DNA of 43,092 bases, taken from positions 1-43,092 of the forward strand of contig NZ_MDHN01000016.1 of assembly GCF_001757105.1 (NCBI RefSeq). Direction: 5' to 3'. The translations under genes were made by a program, and so were the position numbers. This document shows, one piece after another, positions 17,354 through 28,769 of this stretch; the first letter of the stretch is position 1, and every line of letters begins with the position of its first letter. The stretch is from Alteromonas confluentis (GTDB lineage Bacteria > Pseudomonadota > Gammaproteobacteria > Enterobacterales > Alteromonadaceae). Under the pieces are notes generated by a model that searched no databases, was not told the origin of the DNA, and worked only from the letters and a program-made list of their open reading frames with translations.

Positions 17354-18170
17354 GTTGGCTCCTGAATCGGTTATGTTGGCTGACAGGCATGTTTGTCTTC
17401 AGCTTCTTCCGATCGTTAATATCTATTTCAGCGCAGACGATACCGGTATCAGTGGCGTTTTCTGCCATGATCTCACCCCATGGCGAGATAATCATACTGT
17501 GACCGTAAGTTTCCCGGTTGTTCGCGTGTATGCCGGTTTGTCCGGCTCCGACGACAAAACATTGCTTTTCAATGGCGCGACTGCGTAAAAGCACTTCCCA
17601 GTGGGCTTCACCCGTACGTTGAGTAAAGGCTGCCGGTAATACCAGAATATCGATGTCGCCCATAGCGGTAAACAAACCAGAGAAGCGCACATCATAACAT
17701 ACTGCCATACCGATACGCCCTATCGGCGTATCGACCACCACCACCTTTCCACCGTGGCGGGTGTATTTCGATTCCAGATAACTGCCGGTGTTGTCGTTTA
17801 CGGCCACATCGAAGAGATGTATTTTCTGGTATTCCGCCATTAACTCACCTTCCGGTGAATACAACAAGCTGGACGCAGTGAATTTATTTTCATCGTCAGT
17901 TTTAAGCGGGATGGTGCCTGCCACCAGATAGCATCGATACTGCTTTGCCATGCGACTCAGTTCATCTTGCATGTATCCAGCGCCTTTCGATTCTGCGATA
18001 GCAAGCTGCTCGCCGTCCCGAGAACCAAAGCGGGCAAAACATTCAGGCAGCACCACAAGGCTGGTTACCTTGGCTGGGTCGGGCAACGATTTTAGTTGCG
18101 ACTCAACAAACCGTAGATTCTGGTCTACATGGGGCGTAGACGTCATTTGAATTGCCACTACGTTAACCAT
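17346..18170 (-). CDS. Nitrilase-superfamily carbon-nitrogen hydrolase
   Basis: A 274-residue CN-hydrolase with the complete Glu-Lys-Cys triad: E43 (LPECFARFG), K115 (YQKIHLFD), C158 ([10 protein letters not shown]). Its length and motifs resemble the Nit1/NitA branch, whose members hydrolyse deaminated glutathione as metabolite repair; that exact substrate is an inference. It overlaps yhdP upstream and tldD downstream by 8 bases each, so all three are translated from one message. Escherichia coli lacks a gene at this place. Confidence 0.88.
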   Translation of the reverse strand: MVNVVAIQMTSTPHVDQNLRFVESQLKSLPDPAKVTSLVVLPECFARFGSRDGEQLAIAESKGAGYMQDELSRMAKQYRCYLVAGTIPLKTDDENKFTASSLLYSPEGELMAEYQKIHLFDVAVNDNTGSYLESKYTRHGGKVVVVDTPIGRIGMAVCYDVRFSGLFTAMGDIDILVLPAAFTQRTGEAHWEVLLRSRAIEKQCFVVGAGQTGIHANNRETYGHSMIISPWGEIMAENATDTGIVCAEIDINDRKKLKTNMPVSQHNRFRSQLV

Positions 18171-21100
18171 CGTCTACCTCCAGTTTGATGCGTTGCATAT
18201 CTTGCTCTGTGAGCGGATCGTCGGGAGATGTTGCTGGTGTGGTTTTAGCCGGTAACGAGACCTCTTTGCTATCACGACCGACTTCCTCAAACACCGGTTC
18301 GCTCAGACTCCCGGTTACGCGATAATTCACGTTTGAAATCACCTTAGCAGACGTGAGCACCTGATCAAGGGCCAGTGCCGCCAAGGCCGTTTGTGGCGTT
18401 GCAAGGAAATATACCAGCACAGGCAGGTTGCCCGTCACATTGGGCGTGAACTCCACATTGTAATTCAGTTGGTTATTAACTAAATCGGTGTAACCATTAA
18501 TATTGATCTCACCGGCACCGCCATCAATTCGGGTATCGTCGGTATAAGCTTTACCGTCAGCGATAGACAGCGTGCCGCTCATATCATCGTAGAAAAACCC
18601 TTTGGCAAATACATCCCGGAAATCCAGGCTGAGTTTGCGCACCAGTGAGTTCAGGCTAAACAGCGTGAAAATCCGTGAACCTTTATCGCTCACGTCGCTG
18701 AGATAGCCGTCAGACAACGACCAGTCCATGTTTCCGATAAGGCTTTGTGCCGAGAAATCCATAGGCGACTTCGCCCAGCCTAAATCGAATTTCAGATCGG
18801 CTCCCGAATCTTTAATGCCGCTGTCGACACCCCAGCTTTTCAACATCATGCCCACATCGTCGCTGGTAAACGTACCGTTCAGGGCTGAACGATTGGTGGC
18901 TTCGGTGAAAATCCATTTGCCTTTGGCGTTAAATTTACCGTGCTTGCTGATTGCGCTGAACTGGCGAATATCCAGACCGTCATCGGCCCGGGCCACATCC
19001 AGCGTTACCTCTCCCAGATCTTTTTCCAGCAGGGAGCACTGATTACAGTGAAAATAAATAGGTGGCAGAGTGGACGCATCCCAGTCTTTAGCGACACTTT
19101 CGTCGTCTTCACTGGCTGCTACCCAGTTATCGAGCTGCAGATAGTCGGCCTCTATCACGATACCTCGTGCCAGCCAATCATCAAACAGGTTCACCGTACC
19201 CCGCGCTTCCGTGGTGTTGATGTCTACCACCCAGTTGTTATTTTGCTGCTTGGTTGTGATTTGTGCCTGATGCAAGCTCTGCCCTGCCAGCTTCACGGTA
19301 TTGGCATTCAGGAAAATGCGCTCTGGTACGGAAAATAACGGCTTCGCGGTAGTTTCAGTGCGGCTACTGTCGCCGAAACCACTGATCAACATATCCACCG
19401 TATTGTGCCATTCATTTATATCGACTTCGTCCATATTGGCCGAAATACTAAAGCCGATGCCCATACCGACAAAATCGCTTTTACCCAGCGCCAGATGCGC
19501 CCGTGAGAACTGCATTTGCTCGTACGGCAATACACCTTCAAAGCGCACATCGTCACCTAAACTCGCCTGCACCGTGGATGCCTGCTCGTTGCCTTCGCTT
19601 ACCACATTAAACAGCAGTTCATCGGTATCGGCTTTAGCGAACGGCGCAGGTAGCAAAGAGTGCAGTCCTACCAGCGGCGTGGTGATATTCGCTTTATAAT
19701 TGAAGCCTTCTGGTAACAGGCGCAAATTCAGCACCGCTTGCCAATGGGCATTACCAGAAAGTGATTGATTAAATTTTGGATTAAATTCTGCCAGTAACGG
19801 CGCAACTTCCCAGTCGCCGTTCATTGAAAGGTCGACAACGTAATCTTGTTCGTCCTTATCGCCAGTAAACGTTAGCTTTACCGGCTGCCCCAGAAGCTGG
19901 GCATTCAGATTATCGAAGGTCACTCTTTCATTCACAAACGACACCTGGCCTTTTGCGTCACCAAAATCCATCTTGGTACTGGCAATATGAACGTCGTTTC
20001 CTGGCAAGGTCACCGTACCGGATGCCACCACATCAGGACTGCTGAATGGAATATCGAGATGCAGACTGGCCGACAGCGCACCATCAATCAGTATGTCTTT
20101 ATCTAGCAGTCGGCCGAGTGATTCAGACAAACTACTGTCTAGCATGAGTGCTGTAACGGCTTTTGAATCCGCCTCCCCGAAGGCATCTATAATGACTTTT
20201 GAATTGCTCTTTAGCGCCGGGATTTCTGCTCGTAACTGGCTCACTTTCACGTCGCCAAGCAGGGCATCCGGGCCAGACATCAACAATTTTTCATTTTCGA
20301 AGAGTAAGGTGAGATCGAGATGCTCTAGGGGCTGCCATTTGTCTGAGAACCGGAACGTGCTATCGGTAATACGCACATTGGCCTGAAACACGCCCTCGTT
20401 GTTTTCAAATGGAAAGTCGGCAGGCTTGCCTTGCCACACGATGCTAGCGGCCTCAATGGTACCAGGCCCTTCAAATGCACGATTAAGAAATGCGGTGGTA
20501 TTTTTACCCATGATTGGGCCGGGCAATAACAATTGAATGTCTTGTAGCGGACGTTTCTGCACATCTAAACGCGCTGCCAACTCGCCATTTTTCGTATCGA
20601 AGCGGAATGAAGGGATTGCCGTGAGCTTAGCAGATTCAAGCATCATGCGGTCACTGTGTACAACCCAGTGCTTTTCTTCATTAACGTCTTGCTGATAAAT
20701 ATACACGCGTCCACGCAGCGCATCGATATCTACGGACTCTGGTAATAGGTTGTCGATATCCAGTTTGGCCTCGTTCGCAGACAGCATGATGACGCCTTGC
20801 TTCTTGTGCCAATAGATGTCGAGATCCAGGCTCGACATGCCCGGCGTTTTATTGTCTTGCTGCCAGCTCACACCCAGTAGTTTAGCTGCAACGTCTACAC
20901 CCCTCGGCCTGATATTCAGCTGCAACGTGGCCAACTGACCTTCCGGTTTCAAATCACGAATATTGTCATCGGCGGTGTCATCGGTGAACAAGGGAAGCAG
21001 CACCAGGAAAGGATTCACCGGCGCAGGTTTCACCGTATTCACCAGTACCTCGCCCTGAGGCGATACTGTGCCCACTAAATCGGTAACCAGACTTTGGTCA

Positions 21101-22041
21101 TTCGAATCGAAAATCAGCTGATCTACGCGGAAGTGCCAACGATTGTTGTACGGTTGCGCCTGAATACTGCCACCACGAATACCGGTGTTAAATACCACAT
21201 CGTCATCGCCGCCCCAGGCCAACTTACTTTCATGAAATTCAGTATAAAAAGCACTGAACTGACTTTCTTTTACCTCAGCCCACACTTCGAAGTTTGCACG
21301 ACTTTCTTTAAGTGGGCGGCGGGTTGCTAATAACCCTTTCACCCAAGGTGAAATATCCAGCTCTTCCGCTTTGGCGTACATCACCCCGTCTAGCGAATCT
21401 GCCGAACCATTTAAGTCGATGATAAACGAGGCTGAATTGGCGGTAAGTTCCTGCACCCGCACTTCGCCAGTGCCTTGGTGGTGCTGCTCTTCGTTTATCC
21501 AGCTTAAAGATTCAAGTTGCAGTATTTCGCGCTCACCATTTCTAACAATGGCAACCTCACCATCGGTAAGTGAGAAGCGCTGGAGTTGCTCGAGAAACAA
21601 CCGCTTTAATGCATCAACAACGGGAAAGTCGCTTTCACCTGCACTGTCCATCCTATCTGCATCGATTTCCAGGCTTAAATCATCAAGGGTGAAAACATTG
21701 GAAGACAGCATGCGTAGCCGCAGGCTTTCCCAGAAATCAATTTCCATGTGCACATGTTTGATTTCCAGTTCAACAGGAGACGATTCGTTATTGGCCAGCA
21801 CCACGTCGTTAAGCACAATACTGGGGCCGCGCTTTTCCCAGTCGGCTTTTACGCTGCCGATTTTAAGTTCGACACCGTATTTTTCGTTAACGAAGTCTTC
21901 GAGGATATATTTTTTGTGGTCGATGTGAGGCAATGCGTAGCGCATCACGCTAAGCACTACGGCAAAGAGAACAAGTAATACTGCCAGTGACAGCCAAAGC
22001 TTCTTAATTGCCCAGGCTGCTACAGTTCTTGCTTTTGACAC
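18163..22041 (-). CDS. yhdP: YhdP family AsmA-like envelope protein
   Basis: A 1292-residue protein with one N-terminal membrane anchor (about 13-33) and a long periplasmic body of beta-strand-rich repeats, ending in the AsmA-like C-terminal region (about 1120-1245). YhdP is one of the large AsmA-like proteins that carry phospholipids from inner to outer membrane; length and operon position agree with the Escherichia coli protein (about 1266 residues). It lies 15 bases after rng and overlaps the nitrilase-family gene. Confidence 0.92.
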   Translation of the reverse strand: MSKARTVAAWAIKKLWLSLAVLLVLFAVVLSVMRYALPHIDHKKYILEDFVNEKYGVELKIGSVKADWEKRGPSIVLNDVVLANNESSPVELEIKHVHMEIDFWESLRLRMLSSNVFTLDDLSLEIDADRMDSAGESDFPVVDALKRLFLEQLQRFSLTDGEVAIVRNGEREILQLESLSWINEEQHHQGTGEVRVQELTANSASFIIDLNGSADSLDGVMYAKAEELDISPWVKGLLATRRPLKESRANFEVWAEVKESQFSAFYTEFHESKLAWGGDDDVVFNTGIRGGSIQAQPYNNRWHFRVDQLIFDSNDQSLVTDLVGTVSPQGEVLVNTVKPAPVNPFLVLLPLFTDDTADDNIRDLKPEGQLATLQLNIRPRGVDVAAKLLGVSWQQDNKTPGMSSLDLDIYWHKKQGVIMLSANEAKLDIDNLLPESVDIDALRGRVYIYQQDVNEEKHWVVHSDRMMLESAKLTAIPSFRFDTKNGELAARLDVQKRPLQDIQLLLPGPIMGKNTTAFLNRAFEGPGTIEAASIVWQGKPADFPFENNEGVFQANVRITDSTFRFSDKWQPLEHLDLTLLFENEKLLMSGPDALLGDVKVSQLRAEIPALKSNSKVIIDAFGEADSKAVTALMLDSSLSESLGRLLDKDILIDGALSASLHLDIPFSSPDVVASGTVTLPGNDVHIASTKMDFGDAKGQVSFVNERVTFDNLNAQLLGQPVKLTFTGDKDEQDYVVDLSMNGDWEVAPLLAEFNPKFNQSLSGNAHWQAVLNLRLLPEGFNYKANITTPLVGLHSLLPAPFAKADTDELLFNVVSEGNEQASTVQASLGDDVRFEGVLPYEQMQFSRAHLALGKSDFVGMGIGFSISANMDEVDINEWHNTVDMLISGFGDSSRTETTAKPLFSVPERIFLNANTVKLAGQSLHQAQITTKQQNNNWVVDINTTEARGTVNLFDDWLARGIVIEADYLQLDNWVAASEDDESVAKDWDASTLPPIYFHCNQCSLLEKDLGEVTLDVARADDGLDIRQFSAISKHGKFNAKGKWIFTEATNRSALNGTFTSDDVGMMLKSWGVDSGIKDSGADLKFDLGWAKSPMDFSAQSLIGNMDWSLSDGYLSDVSDKGSRIFTLFSLNSLVRKLSLDFRDVFAKGFFYDDMSGTLSIADGKAYTDDTRIDGGAGEININGYTDLVNNQLNYNVEFTPNVTGNLPVLVYFLATPQTALAALALDQVLTSAKVISNVNYRVTGSLSEPVFEEVGRDSKEVSLPAKTTPATSPDDPLTEQDMQRIKLEVDDG

Positions 22042-22056
22042 CTGTTTCGGTCCGCC

Positions 22057-23523
22057 TTACATCATCACAACATCGTATTTGTCCTGATTATACAGCGGTT
22101 CTGTCTGCACTTTAATCTGCTTAGACACGAACACTTCCAGCTCAGCCAGAACATGGGATTCCTCACCCAGCAGCGCATCAGCTACATTTGGCGAGGCATA
22201 AATAACAAATTTGTCAGCGTCGTAGGCGCGGTTAACCCTCACCACCTCACGCATAATTTCAAAGCAGATGGTTTCGATGGTTTTCACCGACCCCCGCCCT
22301 TTACACACCGGGCATACACCACATAAAGTATGTTCCAGGCTTTCCCTTGTACGCTTTCGGGTCATTTCAATTAAACCCAGAGCAGTAAAGCCGTGAATAT
22401 TGATTTTCGCCCGGTCTTTTACGGTGGCCGTTTCCAGACTATTTAAGACCCGTCTTTTGTGATCTGGTTCCGACATATCGATAAAGTCGATAAGGATCAT
22501 GCCACCCAAATTCCGTAGTCGAAGCTGGCGGGCAATAGCCAGTGTCGCTTCGATATTCGTATTGAAGATGGTTTCTTCCAGGTTACGGTGACCAACAAAC
22601 GCGCCGGTATTAATATCGATGGTGGTCATGGCTTCGGTTTGATCGATAATCAAATAGCCACCCGATTTAAGATCGACCCGGCGTTCCAGCGCTCTTTGCA
22701 CTTCGTTTTCTACATCGTACAAATCGAAAATGGGGCGCTCGCCACGGTAGTATTCCAGTTTGCTCTGTAGTTCAGGCACATATTCGCTGGTGAAGTCTTT
22801 CAGTTCCTGAAACGACAAATTAGAATCGATACGAATGCGGTCTAGCTCGGTACCAACAAAATCACGAAGTACGCGGCGGGCCAAGGGCAAATCTTCATAC
22901 ATGATGTGCTGTTTCTTACGCCCCATGCGCTGCTTTATCTTGTTCCACAACCGGCGTAAAAATGCCGCATCAGAAGATAACTCAGCCTGAGATACGCCTT
23001 CGGCAGCGGTACGAAGAATGAATCCGCCTTCGTCGTCGCAGTACTCCTGCACCAGATTTTTCAATCGCTCGCGCTCGGATTCATCTTCAATTCGCTGACT
23101 CACGCCCACGTGGGTAACACTGGGCATGAAAACCAAATAGCGGGAGGGAATGGTGATGTCGGTGGTTAATCTGGCACCTTTTGTGCCGATTGGGTCTTTC
23201 ACCACCTGAACAATGATATCCTGACCATCACGCACCAACTCGCGAATATCTTTTTTCTGTACCTGACTGCTGGCCACTTCATCGGCCACCTCGTTATGAG
23301 CAACAATGTCAGATGCATGAAGAAATGCAGCTTTATCCAGGCCAATATCCACAAACGCCGCTTGCATGCCCGGTAACACCCGACTTACCTTTCCGCGATA
23401 AATATTGCCCACGATGCCTTTCTTCGTGTGACGCTCTACGTGGATCTCCTGAAGGATCCCGTTCTCAATCAGTGCCACCCTCGACTCAGAGGGTGTCACG
23501 TTAATCAGCAGTTCTGCACTCAC
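22057..23523 (-). CDS. rng: Ribonuclease G
   Basis: A 488-residue RNase G of normal length. An N-terminal S1 domain (about 35-125; GNIYRGKVSRVLPGMQAAFV) is followed by the RNase H-like and DNase I-like catalytic core with metal-binding aspartates in TTIDINTGAFVG and MILIDFIDM, then the zinc-link cysteines in CGVCPVCKGRG. It lacks the C-terminal scaffold of RNase E. It matures 16S rRNA 5' ends and degrades some mRNAs. Its start overlaps the maf stop by 4 bases. Confidence 0.96.
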   Translation of the reverse strand: MSAELLINVTPSESRVALIENGILQEIHVERHTKKGIVGNIYRGKVSRVLPGMQAAFVDIGLDKAAFLHASDIVAHNEVADEVASSQVQKKDIRELVRDGQDIIVQVVKDPIGTKGARLTTDITIPSRYLVFMPSVTHVGVSQRIEDESERERLKNLVQEYCDDEGGFILRTAAEGVSQAELSSDAAFLRRLWNKIKQRMGRKKQHIMYEDLPLARRVLRDFVGTELDRIRIDSNLSFQELKDFTSEYVPELQSKLEYYRGERPIFDLYDVENEVQRALERRVDLKSGGYLIIDQTEAMTTIDINTGAFVGHRNLEETIFNTNIEATLAIARQLRLRNLGGMILIDFIDMSEPDHKRRVLNSLETATVKDRAKINIHGFTALGLIEMTRKRTRESLEHTLCGVCPVCKGRGSVKTIETICFEIMREVVRVNRAYDADKFVIYASPNVADALLGEESHVLAELEVFVSKQIKVQTEPLYNQDKYDVVMM

Positions 23524-24104
23524 TTTGAAATTCCAAATTCTTTAAGCAAACAACGGGTTTCATACAACGGCAGACCAATTACCGAACTCACACTTCCACT
23601 AACGGATTTTACAAACTGGCCGCCAATGCCCTGAATGGCATAACTGCCTGCTTTATCAGCAGGTTCACCGGTATCCCAGTATGCGGCAATATCGTCGTCG
23701 GATACAGGGGCGAATTGCACCTTGGTGCAAATGCACTGGGTTTTACTTCCCTGATCATCTTTTACACTAATGGCAGTAAGCACTTCGTGTTCGTTATCGG
23801 AAAGAGAGCGAAGCATAGTGAAACAATCTTCACGGTCGGCAGGTTTCCCCAACGGCTTGCCGTTAAAAGCAATAAGCGTGTCTGAGGCAAGCACAACCAT
23901 GTCCGTCTCACCCGCTGCCGAAAGACGCTGCCAGGCGGTGGCCGCTTTTTGCTCAGCAAGGCGCATTACCATGGCCTCGGGAGACTCATCGGCAAGTGGC
24001 GATTCGTCGATATCTACGGGAAACTGGCGATGACTAAGCCCCATTTGGTCTAGAAGGGCCGTACGGCGGGGCGATGCTGATGCCAGAATGAGTGAAATCG
24101 ACAT
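23520..24104 (-). CDS. maf: Maf-like nucleotide pyrophosphatase (YhdE type)
   Basis: A 194-residue Maf protein starting with the signature LILASASPRRTALLDQMG and containing DIDESPLADESPE, VLASDTLIAFNGKPLGKP, and the GSYAIQGIGGQFVKSVSGS segment. Maf/YhdE proteins hydrolyse dTTP, UTP and modified pyrimidine nucleotides and are linked to septum formation. It lies between mreD (9 bases) and rng (overlap), the conserved order. Confidence 0.94.
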   Translation of the reverse strand: MSISLILASASPRRTALLDQMGLSHRQFPVDIDESPLADESPEAMVMRLAEQKAATAWQRLSAAGETDMVVLASDTLIAFNGKPLGKPADREDCFTMLRSLSDNEHEVLTAISVKDDQGSKTQCICTKVQFAPVSDDDIAAYWDTGEPADKAGSYAIQGIGGQFVKSVSGSVSSVIGLPLYETRCLLKEFGISK

Positions 24105-24113
24105 AAGCGCCCC

Positions 24114-24596
24114 TTAATTGATGCTAAATTGTCTGCGTGCTTTACGAAGGAGCCAGAAAATCCACGGCCACAGCAGCATAGAGCTGACAACCGGCCACAA
24201 ATAACTGAGCTGGAATGGAATACCGGTGAGAAGATGCTGCACCCAAAACAATACAACATGGTAGAGCGCACTGATTACACCGATAATGATAGCCTGTTGC
24301 CAGACCGAATAATTACGCAAACGCTGGTAGTTTGCGGTTAATGTATATACCGACAAACTAAGCGCGATGGAGTGAATCCCCAGCGCGGTCCCCAGCAGAA
24401 TATCCATGGCGATGCCGGTCATAAATGCCACACCCACATTCACCCTATGTGGCAATGCCATCGTCCAGTAAGACAGCACGATGAGCACCCAGTCAGGGCG
24501 ATAGATATCGACCTGAATGGGCAGCGGAATAATTTGTAATACCAGGGCAATCAGAATACTGATGATAACAGAGTAATGACGAACTTTGAGCATCAA
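24114..24596 (-). CDS. mreD: Rod shape-determining protein MreD
   Basis: A 160-residue, almost wholly hydrophobic protein with five to six membrane helices, including the conserved RPDWVLIVLSYW segment and GIAMDILLGTALGIH. MreD is the inner-membrane part of the rod elongation complex with MreC, RodA and PBP2. It overlaps mreC by 4 bases (ATGA). Confidence 0.94.
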   Translation of the reverse strand: MMLKVRHYSVIISILIALVLQIIPLPIQVDIYRPDWVLIVLSYWTMALPHRVNVGVAFMTGIAMDILLGTALGIHSIALSLSVYTLTANYQRLRNYSVWQQAIIIGVISALYHVVLFWVQHLLTGIPFQLSYLWPVVSSMLLWPWIFWLLRKARRQFSIN

Positions 24597-25477
24597 TTGG
24601 CGTCCTCTACTGATGCTTCGTCTTCAGTAACTGCATCGATTTCCTGCGGATCATCGGTCCCTTCCGGCCATAGCAACAACAAATATCTCAGCCTGTCGAG
24701 ACGCGCCACTGGCTTCGCCACAACAATAGCAAAGGGGCGGCTTTCGTCTCTGGTGACTTTAGATACCTGTGCGACCGGATATCCTTCCGGGAACACGTGA
24801 CCCAGGCCAGATGTTACCAGCATGTCGCCCACTTCCACATCGACGCTGTGTGGCACGTGCTCAAGCAACAACTCATCCAGCGAGCCAGTGCCACTGGCAA
24901 TAAAACGAATATTATTACGCACAGAGCGTACCGGTACCGCATGCGTTACGTCGGTAATAAGAATGACACGGCTGTTCGTGGTACCCACTTCCGATACTTG
25001 CCCGACAATCCCGCGATCGTCCAACACCGATTGCGACAGATACACGTCGTCCAGCGCACCTTTATTCAGCACAATTTGCTGGCTGAACGGGCTGGTTTCC
25101 ACTGCCATCAGCTCTGACACTTTTTTTCGCATGCCAGGTTTAGAAGGAGTATCGAGTAATGCGCGAAGCTGGTCATTTTCGGCTTGCAGTACATCGAATC
25201 TTTGCATGCGCTCACTCATCAGCAACACCTGATTGGTCAGGCGCTGATTTTCATCAACCAGATCCTCATGGGAGGTAAGGCGCTGAGCACTCACATTCAG
25301 CAACACGGAAGGCAGGTTAGCCAAATACTGAAGTGGACTCATAAGAGAATTCATATACACGCGCGAAGATTGGAACATATCGAAACGGGTGTCAGCGATA
25401 ATCAGCGCCACAGACATCACCAGAGCCAGTATCAGCCTGATATTGAGTGACGGACCGCGTGTAAAAATAGTATCCAT
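24593..25477 (-). CDS. mreC: Rod shape-determining protein MreC
   Basis: A 294-residue MreC: cytoplasmic N-terminus (FTRGPSLNIR), one membrane helix (about 14-31), a coiled coil (about 66-105) and a beta-rich periplasmic domain with GIVGQVSEVGTTNSRVILITD and DMLVTSGLGHVFPEGYPV. It links the MreB filament to the peptidoglycan synthases. A short acidic tail (DEDEASVEDAN-like) ends the protein. An attenuator-like hairpin separates it from mreB. Confidence 0.95.
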   Translation of the reverse strand: MDTIFTRGPSLNIRLILALVMSVALIIADTRFDMFQSSRVYMNSLMSPLQYLANLPSVLLNVSAQRLTSHEDLVDENQRLTNQVLLMSERMQRFDVLQAENDQLRALLDTPSKPGMRKKVSELMAVETSPFSQQIVLNKGALDDVYLSQSVLDDRGIVGQVSEVGTTNSRVILITDVTHAVPVRSVRNNIRFIASGTGSLDELLLEHVPHSVDVEVGDMLVTSGLGHVFPEGYPVAQVSKVTRDESRPFAIVVAKPVARLDRLRYLLLLWPEGTDDPQEIDAVTEDEASVEDAN

Positions 25478-25517
25478 AAATAGGGTACGTACAACGAGAT
25501 AAAGGCTATAAAAACAA

Positions 25518-25537
25518 AGGCTACCTTACGGTAGCCT
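25518..25537 (-). terminator. Terminator/attenuator between mreB and mreC
   Basis: AGGCTACC (25518-25525) pairs exactly with GGTAGCCT (25530-25537) around TTAC. On the minus strand it is followed by TTGTTTTTAT. It lies in the 72-base gap after mreB, where it would reduce transcription into mreC so that MreB is made in excess. Confidence 0.8.
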
Positions 25538-25549
25538 GATTATTTGATA

Positions 25550-26906
<1,357 letters not shown>

Positions 26907-27365
26907 TTAGTTTTGGCGGCGGGTCATGCTGCGGGTGCTGGTCTTTACCGCGGTAAAATCGCCCGCGGAGCAGGTTGCTGTCGATTTCACTTCGTAGTGC
27001 CAATCACGGCCACCACTGAAGCTTACATCTCTGGTATCACAACGCACAACAACGGAACAGCCTTCCATACCCTCCAAGGTTGAAAACCTTGTCAGGTTGA
27101 AGCTGGCGTTACAAATATAAATCATAGAATCGTTGGCAGGATGAATTGCGTAAATCAAAATTTCCAACCCCGCCCGTGAAGCCTGTTCCGCTCGCTCACC
27201 GAGCACTTCATTCACGATAGTACGCTCTGAAGATGTCAGCAGTGTGGCCATGCTAATGCCCAGCAAAGACAGAATAACCATGGCGAACATGGCCATAACC
27301 AGCATGTTACCTTGCTGTTTTTTCATGGAAGATTTAAAGCGTGAATACACTGCCAACCTCTTCAT
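26907..27365 (-). CDS. mshP: MSHA biogenesis protein MshP
   Basis: A 152-residue protein with a single N-terminal hydrophobic helix (NMLVMAMFAMVILSLLGISM) and a Cys-containing C-terminal domain, as in MshP/PilX-like pilus components. The hydrophobic segment follows QQG, but lacks the FTLIE pattern of true pilins. The start is uncertain: the first ATG overlaps mshO, while an internal ATG (27326) beginning KKQQGN gives a more usual N-terminus; neither has a strong ribosome site. It is the last msh gene here. Confidence 0.8.
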   Translation of the reverse strand: MKRLAVYSRFKSSMKKQQGNMLVMAMFAMVILSLLGISMATLLTSSERTIVNEVLGERAEQASRAGLEILIYAIHPANDSMIYICNASFNLTRFSTLEGMEGCSVVVRCDTRDVSFSGGRDWHYEVKSTATCSAGDFTAVKTSTRSMTRRQN

Positions 27366-28185
27366 GATGATTAACCACTTCGTCGTAGCTGTTAAAATAC
27401 AGATTAATTTTCACAAAATTGCCAGCCGGATACACGCCAGAAAATACGGCAAACGGGTTGGTCGATTGATAATCGGTCACAGGGTTAGACGACAACGGAT
27501 TGGTTACATGCTCTGCAACCACCGTGGCCCCAGATAATGAAACATTCTGGTTTACGTCCAGCCCGCCTTCTTTACGCCACAGGCTGCCGTTAGAAACGCA
27601 GTAGCTTACAGTACGGTTAAGCAAATACCCGCGTCTGGCACCAGAGCTACTGGCAAATGCACGATTTACATTCACCTGAATGACATCGTCGGGATCATCC
27701 CGGGTAGCACAATTGCCATCACCACCGTCAGAACACGATTCTATACGTGCCCGGCGATTACGCCCTTCATCATAAACGTCGGCGGCCTGTTGTGGATTTA
27801 CCGTGAGGTACTGGCCGGCAGCAATCACCCAAATGTTACCGTCGGGGTCGTGGGGGAAGAACATCTCAACGCGCCGACTGGATGTTGAGCCTTGAGGAAT
27901 AGAAAAATAGTTTATTTGCCAGAGTGTAGGCGCAAATTCCACGCAGTGCGTGCTGCTATTACCTGCGACCCGGAAGCTGTTGGGCACAGCCTTACGCATT
28001 TCTTCTTGCATTCTTGTCATGGCGAAACGGGATTCACTGAGCAATTGGTCCCGCTCAACGTTGCCACTAAACAGCAGCATTGCATTGCCAAGAAAGCTGC
28101 TAAGCCCTATTCCCACGATACCGAGGATCACAATAACGGTGACCATTTCGATAAGGGTGAAGCCGGCGTGTCTACGGGTATTCAT
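27334..28185 (-). CDS. mshO: MSHA minor pilin MshO
   Basis: A pseudopilin of 283 residues when started at the ATG at 28185, which overlaps the mshD stop as ATGA. The leader NTRRHAG precedes FTLIEMVTVIVILGIVGIG, the prepilin peptidase site and N-terminal helix with Glu5. The large C-terminal domain has several Cys residues. MshO is among the minor pilins thought to form or prime the pilus tip. Confidence 0.9.
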   Translation of the reverse strand: MNTRRHAGFTLIEMVTVIVILGIVGIGLSSFLGNAMLLFSGNVERDQLLSESRFAMTRMQEEMRKAVPNSFRVAGNSSTHCVEFAPTLWQINYFSIPQGSTSSRRVEMFFPHDPDGNIWVIAAGQYLTVNPQQAADVYDEGRNRRARIESCSDGGDGNCATRDDPDDVIQVNVNRAFASSSGARRGYLLNRTVSYCVSNGSLWRKEGGLDVNQNVSLSGATVVAEHVTNPLSSNPVTDYQSTNPFAVFSGVYPAGNFVKINLYFNSYDEVVNHHEEVGSVFTL

Positions 28186-28769
28186 CGAATATTCCACCGT
28201 ATCGCAGAAAAACGCACCCAATCACCACCGGGGGTATTCACATACACCACCATTCGCTTTACGTTGCCAACATAGGTGCCGGTATCGTACACCCCATCCT
28301 GATTTAAATCGTCATCGTCAATGCCGTCGGTATTGTCATCGTAGTGAACACGCACATAAAGGGCGAAGCCTTCGTACATGGCCGAGCCATCTGGATTCAC
28401 CAGGCGAACGCCTCGGCTATCAGTAATATCCGCACCAACCTGATACAGACGATGAAAATCATCAAAATCGTCCCAGTTCTGACGTTGCTCTCCGCCACCA
28501 GGCCCTAATTCATTGGTTTGAGAGCAGCGACTGCCGTTTTCGTTGCAGCGAGGATCAGCAGGGTTAGAACTGGAACGGGTGTCGAATTTTTTGTTTTGCG
28601 CTTCAGACAGGATGGAGCGTGCAAGTTCGGCAGCACGACTTTGCCAAATAGGCTCCATGCTACGTCTGGATTGCTCGGCAATCATTTGTATAGTCGTAGC
28701 CATAACGATGGCAAAAATAGCCAGCCCAATGACGGTTTCAAGCAATGTGAATCCGCGGCTAGCATTCAT
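28182..28769 (-). CDS. mshD: MSHA minor pilin MshD
   Basis: A 195-residue prepilin: NASRG before FTLLETVIGLAIFAIVMAT, then a soluble domain with a Cys pair (DPRCNENGSRC). An acidic segment DDNTDGIDDDDLNQDGVYD resembles a calcium-binding loop. It overlaps mshC by 11 bases and mshO by 4. Confidence 0.9.
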   Translation of the reverse strand: MNASRGFTLLETVIGLAIFAIVMATTIQMIAEQSRRSMEPIWQSRAAELARSILSEAQNKKFDTRSSSNPADPRCNENGSRCSQTNELGPGGGEQRQNWDDFDDFHRLYQVGADITDSRGVRLVNPDGSAMYEGFALYVRVHYDDNTDGIDDDDLNQDGVYDTGTYVGNVKRMVVYVNTPGGDWVRFSAIRWNIR

